NCBI GenBank assembly: GCA_020850595.1
Contig: JADZEK010000050.1
Span: 62,001-126,000, forward strand
DNA: 64,000 bases
DNA from: Anaerolineales bacterium
GTDB taxonomy: Bacteria; Chloroflexota; Anaerolineae; Anaerolineales; UBA6663
Reading direction: 5' to 3'
Part shown: piece by piece, positions 26,477-37,078 of the stretch
Numbering within the stretch: the stretch's first letter is position 1
Layout: each line of letters opens with the position of its first letter
The notes under the pieces: generated by a model
The model's input: only the letters and a program-made list of their open reading frames with translations
Database searches by the model: none
Told to the model about the DNA's origin: nothing
Program-made: the position numbers and the translations under genes

Positions 26477-27610
26477 GTGCCCCTGCGCGTGCTCTTCATC
26501 GCCCGCTACCGCGACGCCACCATGCGCCGCAAAGTCGAGCTGCTGGCTGCCGAGCCAGACCTGACCGTGTGGCACATTTGCCCGGCGCATTGGCAGGATG
26601 AACTGCTCGATGTGCGCACTCAGAGCGGCGTGGTCAACGGCGTGCCGCAGACGGCGCTGCCAATGCTGGGCCGACCGACCGACCCCCACCGGGCGCTGTA
26701 CCGCACGCTGACCTTCGGCCTGCGCCGCTTCCGGCCAGACCTGATCCACGCCGAGGAGGAGCCGGAGAGCCTGGCCGCGCTGCAACTCGCGCTGGCCCGC
26801 CGCCTGTTCGCGCCGCGGGCCAGGCTGGTGCTGAACACCTGGCAAAACCTGGCGCGCCCAACCCGGTGGTATGTGCGCGCTGTTCGGGCGCAGACGCTGC
26901 GGGCCGCCGACGCTGTGCTGTGCGCCAACGCCGAGGCCGCCGCGTTGCTGCGGCAGCCGGGCTATCCGCGCCCCGCGCCAGTCTTACCGGCCATTGGGGT
27001 TGACACGCGGGTCTTTCAGCCTGCCGCCGCGCCGTCCGAGCGCGCCGCGTTCGTCGTTGGCTACGCCGGCCGCCTGGCCCCCGAGAAGGGCCTCGACCTG
27101 CTGCTCGCCGCCGTCGCGCAACTGCCCTCCGCGGGCCCACCGGTCGAGCTGCGCCTGATGGGCGGCGGCCCCCAGCGCGCCGAACTGGAGGCGCAAGCCG
27201 CCGCGCTCGGGCTGGCAGGCCGCGTCAGTTTCATCGCCGCTCTGCCGCCCAGCGCGCTCGCCCCCGCCCTCCAGGCGCTGGATGCGCTGGTGCTGCCCTC
27301 GCGCACCCGCCCGCACTGGAAGGAGCAGTTCGGCCGGGTGCTCACCGAGGCCATGGCGTGCGGCGTGCCCGTGGTAGGATCAAGCTCCGGCGCGATCCCC
27401 GAGGTCATCGGCGACGCCGGGCTGGTCTTTCCCGAAGGCGACGCCCCGGCCCTGGCCGCCGCGCTTGAGCGCCTGCGGGCCGACCCGGCCGCGCGCGCGG
27501 CGCTGGCCGCCTCCGGGTTGGCGCGGGTGCGCGCCCACTACACACAAGACGTGATCGCGGCGCGCACGGCCGCCTTCTATCGCGCGCTGCCGGCCGGAGG
27601 CTCTGCGTGA
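26477..27610 (+). CDS. Glycosyltransferase family 4
   Basis: This 377-residue GT-B enzyme starts at GTG 26477. The donor-binding half has VVGYAGRLAPEKGLDLLLAAVAQL, LMGGGPQRAELEAQAAALGL and, in the E-x7-E region, FGRVLTEAMACGVPVVGSSSGAIPEVIGDAGLVFPEGD. The Rossmann-like first half contains LIHAEEEPESLAAL. Its end overlaps the start of the next GT4 by 4 nt (GTGA). It probably adds one sugar of the repeat unit. Confidence 0.92.
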   Translation: MPLRVLFIARYRDATMRRKVELLAAEPDLTVWHICPAHWQDELLDVRTQSGVVNGVPQTALPMLGRPTDPHRALYRTLTFGLRRFRPDLIHAEEEPESLAALQLALARRLFAPRARLVLNTWQNLARPTRWYVRAVRAQTLRAADAVLCANAEAAALLRQPGYPRPAPVLPAIGVDTRVFQPAAAPSERAAFVVGYAGRLAPEKGLDLLLAAVAQLPSAGPPVELRLMGGGPQRAELEAQAAALGLAGRVSFIAALPPSALAPALQALDALVLPSRTRPHWKEQFGRVLTEAMACGVPVVGSSSGAIPEVIGDAGLVFPEGDAPALAAALERLRADPAARAALAASGLARVRAHYTQDVIAARTAAFYRALPAGGSA

Positions 27611-28767
27611 ACATCACTCTCGACCTCTCGCCCGCGGTCCACCGGCATGCCGGGCTGGGGCGCTATGCCTCCGAACTGCTCACCGCGCTGCTGGCGGTCG
27701 CGCCCGAGCACGCCTACAGCGCCGTCTACTACGCGCCCCAGGGCGCCGAGCGCCCCGCCCCGCCGCTCGACCGCCTGCCCGCTCAGACGCTGCACCTCGG
27801 CCCCAAACCCTGGCGGATGAGCGTGCTGCTGGCCGACTACCTGGGCGTGAACATGGATCGCTGGGTGCACGCGGGCGAGGTCTTCCACGCCACCGACCAC
27901 TTGCTGCCGCGCTTCAAGCGCAGCCGCACGGTCTTCACCATTCACGACCTGATCTACCTGTTCTACCCGCAGTATCATCTGCCGCTCAATCGCTGGTATC
28001 TGAAGCTGATGCTGCCACGCTTCCTGCGCCGCGCCGACGCTGTGATTGCCGTCTCCGAGCACACCCGCCGCGACGTGATGCGGCATATGCGCATTCCCGA
28101 AGAGAAGATCACCGTGATTTACGAAGGGGCCAACCCCGCCTACCGCCCGCTGCGCGACCCAGCGGCGGTGGCGGCGGTGCGCGCGCGCTATCACTTGCCT
28201 GAGCGCTATCTGCTCTTCTTCAGCACCATTGAACCGCGCAAGAACCTGGCGGCCCTGCTCGGCGCTTACCACGCGCTGCTGGCGCAGCCCGGCGACTGGC
28301 CCCACCTCGTGGTCGCGGGCCGTAAAGGCTGGCTCTACGAGCCGATCTTCGCCCGTGTCAGGGAGTTGGGGCTGGAGGCGCGGGTGACGTTCACGGATTG
28401 GGTAGCCGAGGCCGACGCGCCGGCCCTGCTGAACGGCGCGGAGTTGTTTGTCTACCCATCCTTCTATGAAGGTTTCGGGCTGCCGCCGCTAGAAGCCATG
28501 GCCTGCGGCGTGCCGGTGGTGGCCTCCACCGCCGCCTCGATCCCTGAGATCGTCGGCGACGCGGGCCTGCTGGTGCCGCCCACCGACGAGGCCGCGCTGA
28601 TGGAGGCGATGCAGGCCGCCCTGACCGACGCGCAACTGCGCACCCACATGCGCGCGCGCGGCCTGGCGCGAGCCAGGACCTTCACCTGGGAGGCCGCCGC
28701 CCGCGCCACGCTCAAGGTCTACGCCCAGGTGATTGAGCAGCGAGGCCGCCATGCGCATCGCGTTTGA
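27607..28767 (+). CDS. Glycosyltransferase family 4 (mannosyltransferase-like)
   Basis: This 386-residue protein starts MNITLDLSPAVHRHAGLGRYASELL, the beginning typical of the D-inositol/mannosyl GT4 subgroup. Key segments are FTIHDLIYLFYPQYHLP, AVSEHTRRDVMRHMRIPEEKITVIYEG, LLFFSTIEPRKNLAALLGAYHAL and YEGFGLPPLEAMACGVPVVASTAASIPEIVGDAGLLV. It overlaps its neighbours by 4 and 17 nt. It is closely related in layout to the next gene, consistent with an old tandem duplication. Confidence 0.92.
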   Translation: MNITLDLSPAVHRHAGLGRYASELLTALLAVAPEHAYSAVYYAPQGAERPAPPLDRLPAQTLHLGPKPWRMSVLLADYLGVNMDRWVHAGEVFHATDHLLPRFKRSRTVFTIHDLIYLFYPQYHLPLNRWYLKLMLPRFLRRADAVIAVSEHTRRDVMRHMRIPEEKITVIYEGANPAYRPLRDPAAVAAVRARYHLPERYLLFFSTIEPRKNLAALLGAYHALLAQPGDWPHLVVAGRKGWLYEPIFARVRELGLEARVTFTDWVAEADAPALLNGAELFVYPSFYEGFGLPPLEAMACGVPVVASTAASIPEIVGDAGLLVPPTDEAALMEAMQAALTDAQLRTHMRARGLARARTFTWEAAARATLKVYAQVIEQRGRHAHRV

Positions 28768-29872
28768 CGGGCGCGCCATCCACGACCGCTTCCCCGGTAT
28801 CGGCCGCTACGCCTACAACCTGGCGCTGGCCCTGGCGCGCACCCAGCCCGACCTGGAGCTGGCTGTGCTCCACGATCCCCGCCAGCCCAACACACGCTAT
28901 TCGCTGGCCGCCCTGCAAGCCTATGCCAACGTGCGCCTGACGCCGGTGGACGCCCCCACCTTCGCCCCGGCCGAGCAGTGGCGTGTGCCCCGCGCGCTGC
29001 GGGCCGTTGGGGCGCAGGTCTATCACTCGCCCTACTACGTCATGCCCTACCGGCCGGGTGTTCCCACCGTCGTCACCGTGCACGACCTGATCCCCCTCAT
29101 CCCGGCGGCAGGGTACGGCCGGCGTGCCCGCTGGCTGTTCGCCGTCAGCGTGCGCCTGGCCGTCCGCGCCGCGCAGCGGGTGATCACGGTCTCGGCCGCC
29201 GCCGCTGCCGACCTGACGCATATACTGCGCGTGCCGCCCCACCAGGTCGTGACCATCCCGGAGGCGGCTGACCCGGCCTTCGCCCCTCAGCCCCCGGAAC
29301 GCGTCGCCGCCCTGCGCGCGCGTTTGGGCCTGCCCGAGCGCTACCTGCTCTACGTCGGCAGCAACAAGCCACATAAGAACCTGGAGCGGCTGGTGCGCGC
29401 CTGCCTTCGGCTGGAGTCTGCCCCGCCCCTGATGGTCGCCGGCCCATGGGAGGCGCGCTACTCGGCGGTGCGCGCCATTGTGGAACAGGCGGCGGCCGAG
29501 GCCCGCGTGCGCTTCCTGGGGCCGGTGGCCGCGGACGACCTGCCCGCGCTGTACACCGGCGCGGCGCTGTTCGTCTTCCCCTCACTCTATGAAGGTTTTG
29601 GCCTGCCGCCGCTGGAGGCCATGGCATGCGGCGCGCCGGTCGCGTGCAGTTCGGCCACGTCGCTGCCGGAGGTGGTGGGTGACGCCGCGCTGCTGTTCGA
29701 CCCGGCCAGTGAAACCGAGATCGCGGCCGCTCTGCGCCGCGCGCTCGAGGGCGACGCGCTGCCGGCCGATCTGCGCCGCCGCGGCCTGGCGCAAGCCGCC
29801 CGCTTTAGTTGGGACCGAGCCGCCACTCAGACGGCCGCCATCTACCGCGCCCTGGCCGCCGAATCGGCATGA
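28751..29872 (+). CDS. Glycosyltransferase family 4 (mannosyltransferase-like, paralogue of preceding gene)
   Basis: From ATG 28751 the product has 373 residues starting MRIAFDGRAIHDRFPGIGRYAYNLAL. Segments VVTVHDLIPLIP, TVSAAAAADLTHILRVPPHQVVTIPEAADP, LLYVGSNKPHKNLERL and YEGFGLPPLEAMACGAPVACSSATSLPEVVGDAALLFDP match GT4 enzymes. They parallel the preceding gene, which it overlaps by 17 nt. The stop overlaps the next start as ATGA. It probably adds a related sugar in the same chain. Confidence 0.92.
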   Translation: MRIAFDGRAIHDRFPGIGRYAYNLALALARTQPDLELAVLHDPRQPNTRYSLAALQAYANVRLTPVDAPTFAPAEQWRVPRALRAVGAQVYHSPYYVMPYRPGVPTVVTVHDLIPLIPAAGYGRRARWLFAVSVRLAVRAAQRVITVSAAAAADLTHILRVPPHQVVTIPEAADPAFAPQPPERVAALRARLGLPERYLLYVGSNKPHKNLERLVRACLRLESAPPLMVAGPWEARYSAVRAIVEQAAAEARVRFLGPVAADDLPALYTGAALFVFPSLYEGFGLPPLEAMACGAPVACSSATSLPEVVGDAALLFDPASETEIAAALRRALEGDALPADLRRRGLAQAARFSWDRAATQTAAIYRALAAESA

Positions 29873-31383
29873 AACGCTGGGCGGGGGCGGTCACGCTGCT
29901 GCTCGTCGGTTGGGGGCTGCTCTCCTGGCAGTTGGCCGGACGCAGCCTGTGGTTCGACGAGTACCTTTCACTCCAGATGAGCCGCGGCAGCCCCGCGCAG
30001 GTGGTCGCCGCCGCCGCGGGCGACATCCACCCCCCGCTTTATTTCCTCGGCCTGGCGGGCTGGACGACCCTGGCCGGCGTCTCTGACTTTGCGCTGCGCT
30101 GGTTTTCGGCCGCTGCCGGGCTGCTGAGCGTGGCCCTGGGCGCGGCGCTGGCCCGGCGCTGGCTCGGCCCGCGCGCCGCCCTGCCCGCCGCCTTGCTGAT
30201 GGCGTTCGCGCCGCCCCTGGTTGAGTTCAGCCGCATGGCGCGCTACTACGCGCTCCTGGTCGCGCTGGCGCTGCTCGCTACGCTGCTGCTCCTCCGCGCC
30301 GCGCGCCGCCCCACCCTCGGCCGGTGGCTCCTCTATGCCGCCGCCGGGCTAGCGCTTGTCTCGACCTTCTACCCGGCTGCACTGCTCTTCGCCGCGCACG
30401 GCCTGTGGCTGCGCTGGCCGGGGGCGCTGCCGGGCGGCCGGCCGCGGCGCACATGGCGAGGCTGGATGGCGGCGGTTGCCGGCACGGTGCTTGTCGCGGC
30501 AGCGCTCTACGGACCGACCGTCCTCGCTCGGGCTTCCACTATCAGCCGAGCGGGGGGCGCGGACCTCGCCCGCAGCGGCCTGGGGTTGGCGCTGGGCGTA
30601 GCCTTCACCGGCTATACCTTCGCCGTTGGCGAGACCCTCTTTCCCTGGAATCCATTCGCATGGGTGGGGTTGGCAGCGGTGGCCGCCCTGCTGTTTGTCG
30701 GCATCCGCCGAAGGGCGCGCGGGCTGTGGCCGGCCCTGGCGGGGTTGGGCCTGTGCGCCGCCGGCGTGGCGCTCGTCACGACCTTTGTCTCAGTGAACAC
30801 GCCCTTCATCAACGTGCCGGTGCGCGGCGTGTTTGCCTGGCCGCTGTTCGGCCTGGCGCTGGCCGCCGGGTTGCCGGCCGCGCCTCGCCGCGTGGCCGCC
30901 CCCCTGCTGGCCGCGCTAGCCCTGACGTGGGGCGCGGGCCTGGTCAACTACTACGGCGGTCAACAATTCCTCAACCCAATCTACCTCACGCCCGCGCGCG
31001 AGGCCGCTGCGTGGCTGGCAGCCGCCGCCTCGCCCGGCGACGCGCTGCTGATCGAGACGGACAGCCTGGTCGGGTATTATCTGGCGCAGCCGCCCGCCAC
31101 CCGCGCCAGCGTAGACGCGGCCAACCCGGCCGCCGTGGCGGCCGCGCTGGCCGCCGCGCCCGTCCGCGTGTGGCTGGTGGCGCTCGGCCGCGATCAGACC
31201 GCCGCCGGTTCGCCCGCGGAGGCCATCCGCGCCGCGCTGGCGGCCGACTACAGGCTCAGCGCTACCGAGCGCTGGCAGCCGCTGGACGCGGCCTATGTGC
31301 GCTACAAGGAAATGCTCTTGCGCCGGCCCACGTATACCTACCGGCTGACTATCGAAACCTACACCCGGCGGGGCAGCCCGTGA
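29869..31383 (+). CDS. GT39/ArnT-like membrane glycosyltransferase (polyprenyl-phosphate sugar dependent)
   Basis: From ATG 29869 the product has 504 residues with about ten hydrophobic helices. The first loop carries GRSLWFDEYLSLQMSRGSP, where the FDE acidic pair matches the catalytic region of GT-C (PMT/GT39/ArnT-like) enzymes, followed by GDIHPPLYFLGLAGW. MARYYALLVALALLATLLLLRA is the second typical segment. Such enzymes use a polyprenyl-phosphate sugar and act on the outer face of the membrane, so this one may add a side-chain sugar after flipping. It overlaps both neighbours by 4 nt. Confidence 0.82.
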   Translation: MKRWAGAVTLLLVGWGLLSWQLAGRSLWFDEYLSLQMSRGSPAQVVAAAAGDIHPPLYFLGLAGWTTLAGVSDFALRWFSAAAGLLSVALGAALARRWLGPRAALPAALLMAFAPPLVEFSRMARYYALLVALALLATLLLLRAARRPTLGRWLLYAAAGLALVSTFYPAALLFAAHGLWLRWPGALPGGRPRRTWRGWMAAVAGTVLVAAALYGPTVLARASTISRAGGADLARSGLGLALGVAFTGYTFAVGETLFPWNPFAWVGLAAVAALLFVGIRRRARGLWPALAGLGLCAAGVALVTTFVSVNTPFINVPVRGVFAWPLFGLALAAGLPAAPRRVAAPLLAALALTWGAGLVNYYGGQQFLNPIYLTPAREAAAWLAAAASPGDALLIETDSLVGYYLAQPPATRASVDAANPAAVAAALAAAPVRVWLVALGRDQTAAGSPAEAIRAALAADYRLSATERWQPLDAAYVRYKEMLLRRPTYTYRLTIETYTRRGSP

Positions 31384-32489
31384 ACCTACTCCATCTCTAT
31401 AAAGATTACTATCCCGTCATGGGCGGCATTGAAAATCATGTGCGCTTGCTGGCCGAGTCTCAGGCGGCCCGCGGCCATACCGTCACCGTGCTGGTCACCA
31501 GCGGCGACGGCCACACCCGCGTCGAACAGCGCCAGGGTGTGCGCGTCATCTACGCCGCGCGCCTCGCCGCGGTGGCCTCCACCCCGCTCAGTCTGGCGCT
31601 GCCGCTCCTGCTACGGCGCGAGCGGCCTGACATCACCCACCTGCACTTTCCCTACCCGGTCGGCGACCTAGCCCAGCGCTTCTTCGGCCGCTCGCGCCGC
31701 ACCGTCATCAGCTATCACAGCGACATCGTGCGCCAGAAACGCCTGCTGCGCCTCTACGCCCCGCTGCTGCGCCAGGCGCTGGCCCGCGCCGACGCCGTCA
31801 TCGCCGCCAGCCCGCCCTACATCGCGACCTCGCCCTTCCTCGCCCCGCTGGCGGGCAAGGTCACCGTCATCCCCTACGGCATTGACGCGGCGCGCTTCGC
31901 GGCCGCCGACGCGGCCGCCGTGGCCGACCTGCGCCGGCGGTACCCCGGCCCGTTGCTGCTCTTCGTGGGGAAGCTGCGCTACTACAAAGGCGTCGAGTTC
32001 CTCATCCGCGCCCTGCCGCGCGTCCCGGCCGCCACCGTCCTGCTCGTCGGCGGGGAGAGCAGCGTCCAGCGCTCGGAACTGGAGGCGCTGGCCCAGACGC
32101 TGGGCGTGGTCGAGCGCATCAAGTTTCTCGGCCAGCAGAGCGAGGCCGAACTACCCGCCCTGTATCACGCCGCCGACGTTTTCGTCCTGCCGTCCATCGA
32201 GCGCAGCGAAGCCTTTGGCATCGTCCAGCTAGAGGCCATGGCCGCGGGCTGCCCGGTGGTCTCGTGCGACGTGGGCACCGGCGTGGCGTGGGTCAACCAA
32301 GATGGGCAAACGGGGCTGGTCGTGCCGCCGCGCCAACCCGAGGCGTTGGCCGCCGCGCTGAACGAATTGCTGGCCGACCCCGCCCGCCGCGCTGCGCTGG
32401 GGGCCGCCGGCCGCGAGCGCGTGCGCGCCCACTTCACCCAGGCCCGCCTGCTCGACGCGCTGGAAGCCCTCTATGCGCGCACGTTGTGA
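31380..32489 (+). CDS. Glycosyltransferase family 4
   Basis: The start is a GTG at 31380 overlapping the previous stop (GTGA), giving 369 residues. The N-terminus LLHLYKDYYPVMGGIENHVRLLAESQ is the archetypal GT4 donor-side loop. Further segments are VISYHSDIVRQKRLLRLYAPLLRQAL, VTVIPYGIDAARF, LLLFVGKLRYYKGVEFLIRAL and RSEAFGIVQLEAMAAGCPVVSCDVGTGVAWVNQDGQTGLVVPP. The frame is open far upstream only as a shadow of the GT39-like gene. It is the last transferase before the ligase/polymerase. Confidence 0.92.
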   Translation: MNLLHLYKDYYPVMGGIENHVRLLAESQAARGHTVTVLVTSGDGHTRVEQRQGVRVIYAARLAAVASTPLSLALPLLLRRERPDITHLHFPYPVGDLAQRFFGRSRRTVISYHSDIVRQKRLLRLYAPLLRQALARADAVIAASPPYIATSPFLAPLAGKVTVIPYGIDAARFAAADAAAVADLRRRYPGPLLLFVGKLRYYKGVEFLIRALPRVPAATVLLVGGESSVQRSELEALAQTLGVVERIKFLGQQSEAELPALYHAADVFVLPSIERSEAFGIVQLEAMAAGCPVVSCDVGTGVAWVNQDGQTGLVVPPRQPEALAAALNELLADPARRAALGAAGRERVRAHFTQARLLDALEALYARTL

Positions 32490-32492
32490 AAC

Positions 32493-35400
32493 ATGCGGGA
32501 ACAAGGTAACATTGCGCCCATGCCCAACCGATTGAGCCGAGCGTGTGAGGCGGTGATGGAGGCGGCCTGGCTGCTGGGCCTGGTCGTCACCCCGCTCTTC
32601 TTCAACATCTTCTCGTCGCGTGTTTTCGAACCAGACAAGATCACCCTGATGCGGTCGCTGGCGCTCACCGCGCTGGCCGCCTGGCTGATCAAGCTGATCA
32701 GCGAAAGTGGGCTGCGTTTTGACGCCACGCGCAGCCAGCACGCTTCGCCCGCGGGTTTCCTGCGTGTGCCGCTGGTGCTGCCCGTGGCCGGGCTGGTGCT
32801 GGTCTATACCATCGCCACGGTCTTTTCGGTCGCGCCGACCACCAGCCTGTACGGCTCGTATCAACGCTTGCAGGGCACCTTCACCACCTTCTCCTACCTG
32901 GTGCTCTTCGGGGTGCTGGCCGCCAACCTGCGGCGGCGGGCGCAGATCGAGCGCGCCGTCACGCTCGTCATCGTATGCAGCCTGCCGGCGGGGCTGTACG
33001 GCATCCTCCAGCACTATCGGCTCGACCCACTACCCTGGGGCGGCGACACCACCGCTCGCGTGACCGGCAGCATGGGCAACGCCATCTTCCTGGCGGCTTA
33101 CCTGATCATGACCGCGCCGGTGGCCCTCGGGCGGGTGGTCACCTCGTTCCACGGCATTCTCACCGACGAAGACCCCAAGCGTCTGCCCTTCAACGTCGCC
33201 CGCGCCGCCATTTACATCTTCATCTTCGCCGTCAACCTGGTCGCCATCTGGTTCACCAGCAGCCGCGGCCCGTGGCTGGGCTTGCTGGCCGGGTTTTTCG
33301 TCTTCGTGGTGCTGCTCTCGCTGCACTGGAAGGCGCGCAGCCTCACCCTGGCGACCATCGGCGTCGCGGCCCTGCTGGCCGTCTTCCTGGTCGTGCTCAA
33401 CATTCCCAACGGTCCGCTGCAGAGCGTGCGGCAAATGCCCGGCATCGGCCGCCTGGGCGAGGTGTTTGAGACCGAGGGCGGCACCGGCCGCGTGCGCGTG
33501 CTCATTTGGGAAGGCATCATCAATCTGATCACGCCGCACGCGCCGCTGCAGTTCCCCGATGGCGCCGCCGATCAGTGGAACGCCATCCGCCCGCTCATTG
33601 GCTATGGCCCCGAGGCGCTCTACGTCGCCTACAACCGCTTCTACCCGCCCGACCTGGCGCACTACGAAGCCCGCAACGCTTCACCCGACCGTTCGCACAA
33701 CGAGACCTTCGACGCGCTGGCCTTCACCGGGCTGCTGGGCCTGGCCGTCTACTTGATGCTGTTCGTGGCGGTCTTCTATTACGCCCTGAAATGGCTCGGC
33801 CTCATCACCAGCGCCACGCGCCGCAACGTCTTCCTGGCGCTCGTGCTCGGCGGCGGCGCGCTCATGACCGTGGGTTTTGCCGTCTGGCAGGGGCCGGAGT
33901 TCATCGGCGTCGGCCTGCCCTTCGGCATGCTGCTGGGGCTGATCGCCTTCCTGACGCTGTATGCGCTGGTCGGCCTGCCGCGCGAACAAGCTGTTGACAA
34001 CCAGGCCGTCAGCGCCGCCGAGCCGTGGCGCGCCATCCTGCTCATCGGCCTGTTCTCGGCCATCGTCGCGCACTTCACCGAAATCCACTTCGGCATCGCC
34101 ATCGTCTCCACCCGCACGCACTTCTGGATCTATGCCGGGCTGATGCTGGTGCTGGGCTTCATCCTGCCCAGGCGCGTGGCGGCGGCCGAGCCGGCCGGCG
34201 TGGAGGAAACCCCCGCCCGGCTGCGCCGGCGCGGCCGCACGGCCACGCGCCTGGCCGTTGCGCCCGAAGCGCCCCGTTCCACCGCCGAGCAGTGGGGGCC
34301 GGTGCTGGTCGGCGCGCTGCTCATCACCCTGGTGCTGGTGACGCTGGGCTTCGACTTCATGACCAATAACAACCGCTCGACCCAGGCCGGGCGGATCATG
34401 ATTAACGCGCTGACCACCCTGCCCTCGGCTGAGGGCGGCACGCCTTCCTACGGCATTCTGGGCCTGTTCGCCGTCACCTGGCTGGCGGGCGGCGCGCTGA
34501 TCTTACTCGAAGAGCCGCAGACTATGCGCGGTCGCAACCTGTGGAGCACGCTGGCCGCCGGGCTGCTGCTCGCGCTCATCCTGGCCCTCATCGGCCTGAT
34601 CGCCATCACCTCGCATCTGGCGGCTATCGCCGGCATCGCGCCCACCAACCTGGATGAACTGATCGCCTCGGCCAACTCAGTCGCGGGGACGCTCACGGTC
34701 TTCTATGGGCTGGCCGGGCTGATGGTGCTCGGCCTGGCGGCGGCGCTGGTGGTCGAGGCGCCGCTGGTCAGCGCCGGGCGCGGCGGCGCGCGCGGCCGGG
34801 GGCAGGCCAACCGCTCACCGTTGGCGATTGTGGCCTACGTCGGGCTGCCGTTCCTGGCCGTGCTCAGCACCGTCTTCCTCAACATGCAGGTCGTCCAGGC
34901 CGACGTGATCTACAAGACCGGCCTGCAATTCGACGACGGCGGCCAGCCGCAAGCCGCCGTGCCGCTGTTCCAGCGCGCCCTGGCGCTGGCCCCCGGCGAG
35001 GACTACTATTACCTGTTCCTGGGCCGCGCTTACCTCAACGCCACCAACGCCATCACCGACACCGTCCAGCGCGACGCCATCTTGACCGACGCCGAGCAGC
35101 AGCTCATGGCGGCGCGGCGGCTCAACCCGCTCAACACCGACCACACCGCCAACCTGGCCCGCCTCAACCGGCGCTGGGCCGAGCTGAGCAGCGACAGCCT
35201 GCGCGCGCAGCGCACCACCAACGCCGAAGGTTATTACGCCCAAGCGGTGCTGCTCAGCCCGAACAATGCCGGCCTGTGGAACGAGTGGGCCGCGCTGCTC
35301 TTCCAGGTGAAGGGCGACGCCGCCGCGGCTCAGCAGAAGATTGACCAGTCGTTCGCGCTGGACCGCGAGTTCGATCAGACCTACCAGCTGCAGGGCGACC

Positions 35401-35801
35401 TGTACGCCTGGCAAGCCCAACAGACCAGCGCCGATACGCCCGAAGGCCAGGCGCAGCAGCAGGCGTTCTACCAGCAGGCGGCGGAGGCCTACCAGGCGGG
35501 CATCACCCTGGTGGAGGGCCGCAACCAGGGCAACGGCGCGCTGCGCCTCAGCCTGGCCTCGGTGCTAGTCGCGGCCGGCAAGCTGCCCGAAGGCATCGCC
35601 GCCTACCAGGCCGCCCTGGCGAAAAACGACACCGGCGCGTACCCGCCCTGGCAAGTTTACGTCGCCATCTCGCAGCTTTATACCCAACTGGGCGACCCGA
35701 CCCAGGCGCGCGCCAACGCCGACCTGGCGCTGCAGGCCGCGCCCGAAGGTGACAAGCCCAGTGTTCAAGCCTGGATTGACCAGTTAGCTACCCAACCCTA
35801 A
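32493..35801 (+). CDS. O-antigen ligase/polymerase (Wzy_C family) fused to C-terminal TPR repeats
   Basis: This is a large 1102-residue membrane protein, with start ATG 32493 or 32520. Roughly residues 20-560 contain more than ten helices and the Wzy_C/WaaL signatures: [52 protein letters not shown] and the outer-loop [24 protein letters not shown] further set of helices spans about 590-790. Past about residue 800 lie TPR-like repeats ([27 protein letters not shown] and similar) that probably face outside and hold partners. The family polymerises repeat units or ligates glycan to an acceptor. A DUF-like second membrane half makes it longer than the usual 400-450 residue ligase. Confidence 0.9.
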   Translation: MREQGNIAPMPNRLSRACEAVMEAAWLLGLVVTPLFFNIFSSRVFEPDKITLMRSLALTALAAWLIKLISESGLRFDATRSQHASPAGFLRVPLVLPVAGLVLVYTIATVFSVAPTTSLYGSYQRLQGTFTTFSYLVLFGVLAANLRRRAQIERAVTLVIVCSLPAGLYGILQHYRLDPLPWGGDTTARVTGSMGNAIFLAAYLIMTAPVALGRVVTSFHGILTDEDPKRLPFNVARAAIYIFIFAVNLVAIWFTSSRGPWLGLLAGFFVFVVLLSLHWKARSLTLATIGVAALLAVFLVVLNIPNGPLQSVRQMPGIGRLGEVFETEGGTGRVRVLIWEGIINLITPHAPLQFPDGAADQWNAIRPLIGYGPEALYVAYNRFYPPDLAHYEARNASPDRSHNETFDALAFTGLLGLAVYLMLFVAVFYYALKWLGLITSATRRNVFLALVLGGGALMTVGFAVWQGPEFIGVGLPFGMLLGLIAFLTLYALVGLPREQAVDNQAVSAAEPWRAILLIGLFSAIVAHFTEIHFGIAIVSTRTHFWIYAGLMLVLGFILPRRVAAAEPAGVEETPARLRRRGRTATRLAVAPEAPRSTAEQWGPVLVGALLITLVLVTLGFDFMTNNNRSTQAGRIMINALTTLPSAEGGTPSYGILGLFAVTWLAGGALILLEEPQTMRGRNLWSTLAAGLLLALILALIGLIAITSHLAAIAGIAPTNLDELIASANSVAGTLTVFYGLAGLMVLGLAAALVVEAPLVSAGRGGARGRGQANRSPLAIVAYVGLPFLAVLSTVFLNMQVVQADVIYKTGLQFDDGGQPQAAVPLFQRALALAPGEDYYYLFLGRAYLNATNAITDTVQRDAILTDAEQQLMAARRLNPLNTDHTANLARLNRRWAELSSDSLRAQRTTNAEGYYAQAVLLSPNNAGLWNEWAALLFQVKGDAAAAQQKIDQSFALDREFDQTYQLQGDLYAWQAQQTSADTPEGQAQQQAFYQQAAEAYQAGITLVEGRNQGNGALRLSLASVLVAAGKLPEGIAAYQAALAKNDTGAYPPWQVYVAISQLYTQLGDPTQARANADLALQAAPEGDKPSVQAWIDQLATQP

Positions 35802-35814
35802 GGAGTCCCAACGT

Positions 35815-36321
<507 letters not shown>

Positions 36322-36331
36322 CCGGCCCAGA

Positions 36332-36365
36332 CCGGGGGCTGGAGGCAGCGCGCCCCAGCCCCCGG
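36332..36365 (+). terminator. GC-rich hairpin after the cyclophilin gene (possible terminator, no T tract)
   Basis: CCGGGGGCTGG (36332-36342) pairs with CCAGCCCCCGG (36355-36365) around a 12-nt loop. It lacks a U-run and ends 11 nt before the next ATG, so it may instead hide that gene's translation start. Confidence 0.4.
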
Positions 36366-36376
36366 CCGGCTGCCCC

Positions 36377-36982
36377 ATGACCGCCCAATCTCCCCAGCCG
36401 GCCGGTTCCCCCGCGCCCACGCCCCCCGCCAGGCGGCCGGTCAACTGGCGCTTGCAGCTCACGCGCCTTGCGGTGCTGGTTTTCGTCATTCTGTTGACCG
36501 TGTGGATTTACACCCTGGGCGACAAGACCGCCGGGCTGGCCGCCTATGGCTATCCGGGCATCTTCGTCCTGTCTATCCTGGCTAACGCCACCATTGTGCT
36601 GCCCGCGCCAGGGCTGCTGCTGGTGGCCGCGTTCGCCGGCAAGCTCTCATGGGTCGGCGTAGGGCTGGCGGCGGGCGCGGGGGCCACGTTGGGCGAGCTA
36701 TCCGGCTACCTGGCGGGCTTTAGCGGCCAGGCCATCATCGAGAACCAGGCACTGTACGACCGGTTTGAGCGGTATATGAAGACGTACGGCGGATTGACCA
36801 TCACCGTGCTGGCCTTTCTGCCGCTGCCAGTCTTCGATTTGGCCGGCGTGGCGGCCGGCGCGCTGCGCATGCATGTGCTCAAGTTCATCGGTTGGTGTTT
36901 TCTTGGGAAACTGCCTAAAATGCTGCTCATCGCGTATGCGGGGGCATATTCGATTGGTTGGATTACGCAGTTCATCAAATAG
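36377..36982 (+). CDS. DedA/VTT-domain membrane protein (SNARE-associated family)
   Basis: This 201-residue protein has a proline-rich cytoplasmic start and about five hydrophobic segments. The family landmarks are GAGATLGELSGYLAGFSGQ, YGGLTITVLAFLPLPVFDLAGVAAGALRM and FLGKLPKMLLIAYAG. VTT/DedA proteins move or scramble phospholipids or undecaprenyl phosphate. Given the large glycan locus upstream, recycling of undecaprenyl phosphate is a possible role, but this is inference only. The ATG immediately follows a GC hairpin and lacks a clear ribosome binding site. Confidence 0.88.
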   Translation: MTAQSPQPAGSPAPTPPARRPVNWRLQLTRLAVLVFVILLTVWIYTLGDKTAGLAAYGYPGIFVLSILANATIVLPAPGLLLVAAFAGKLSWVGVGLAAGAGATLGELSGYLAGFSGQAIIENQALYDRFERYMKTYGGLTITVLAFLPLPVFDLAGVAAGALRMHVLKFIGWCFLGKLPKMLLIAYAGAYSIGWITQFIK

Positions 36983-37078
36983 CGCCCCCGCCGGCGCGCG
37001 GCCCGGGGCAGGCGCCCGGCCCTTACACACCCACCGCCTCCCAGCGCGCCCGCCGCTGCCCGCACTCACTCAACCGTT

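Noticed and set aside
30324..31379. Open frame upstream of the GT4 gene at 31380
   Set aside because: It is a shadow of the GT39-like gene. The natural GT4 start overlaps the upstream stop as GTGA.
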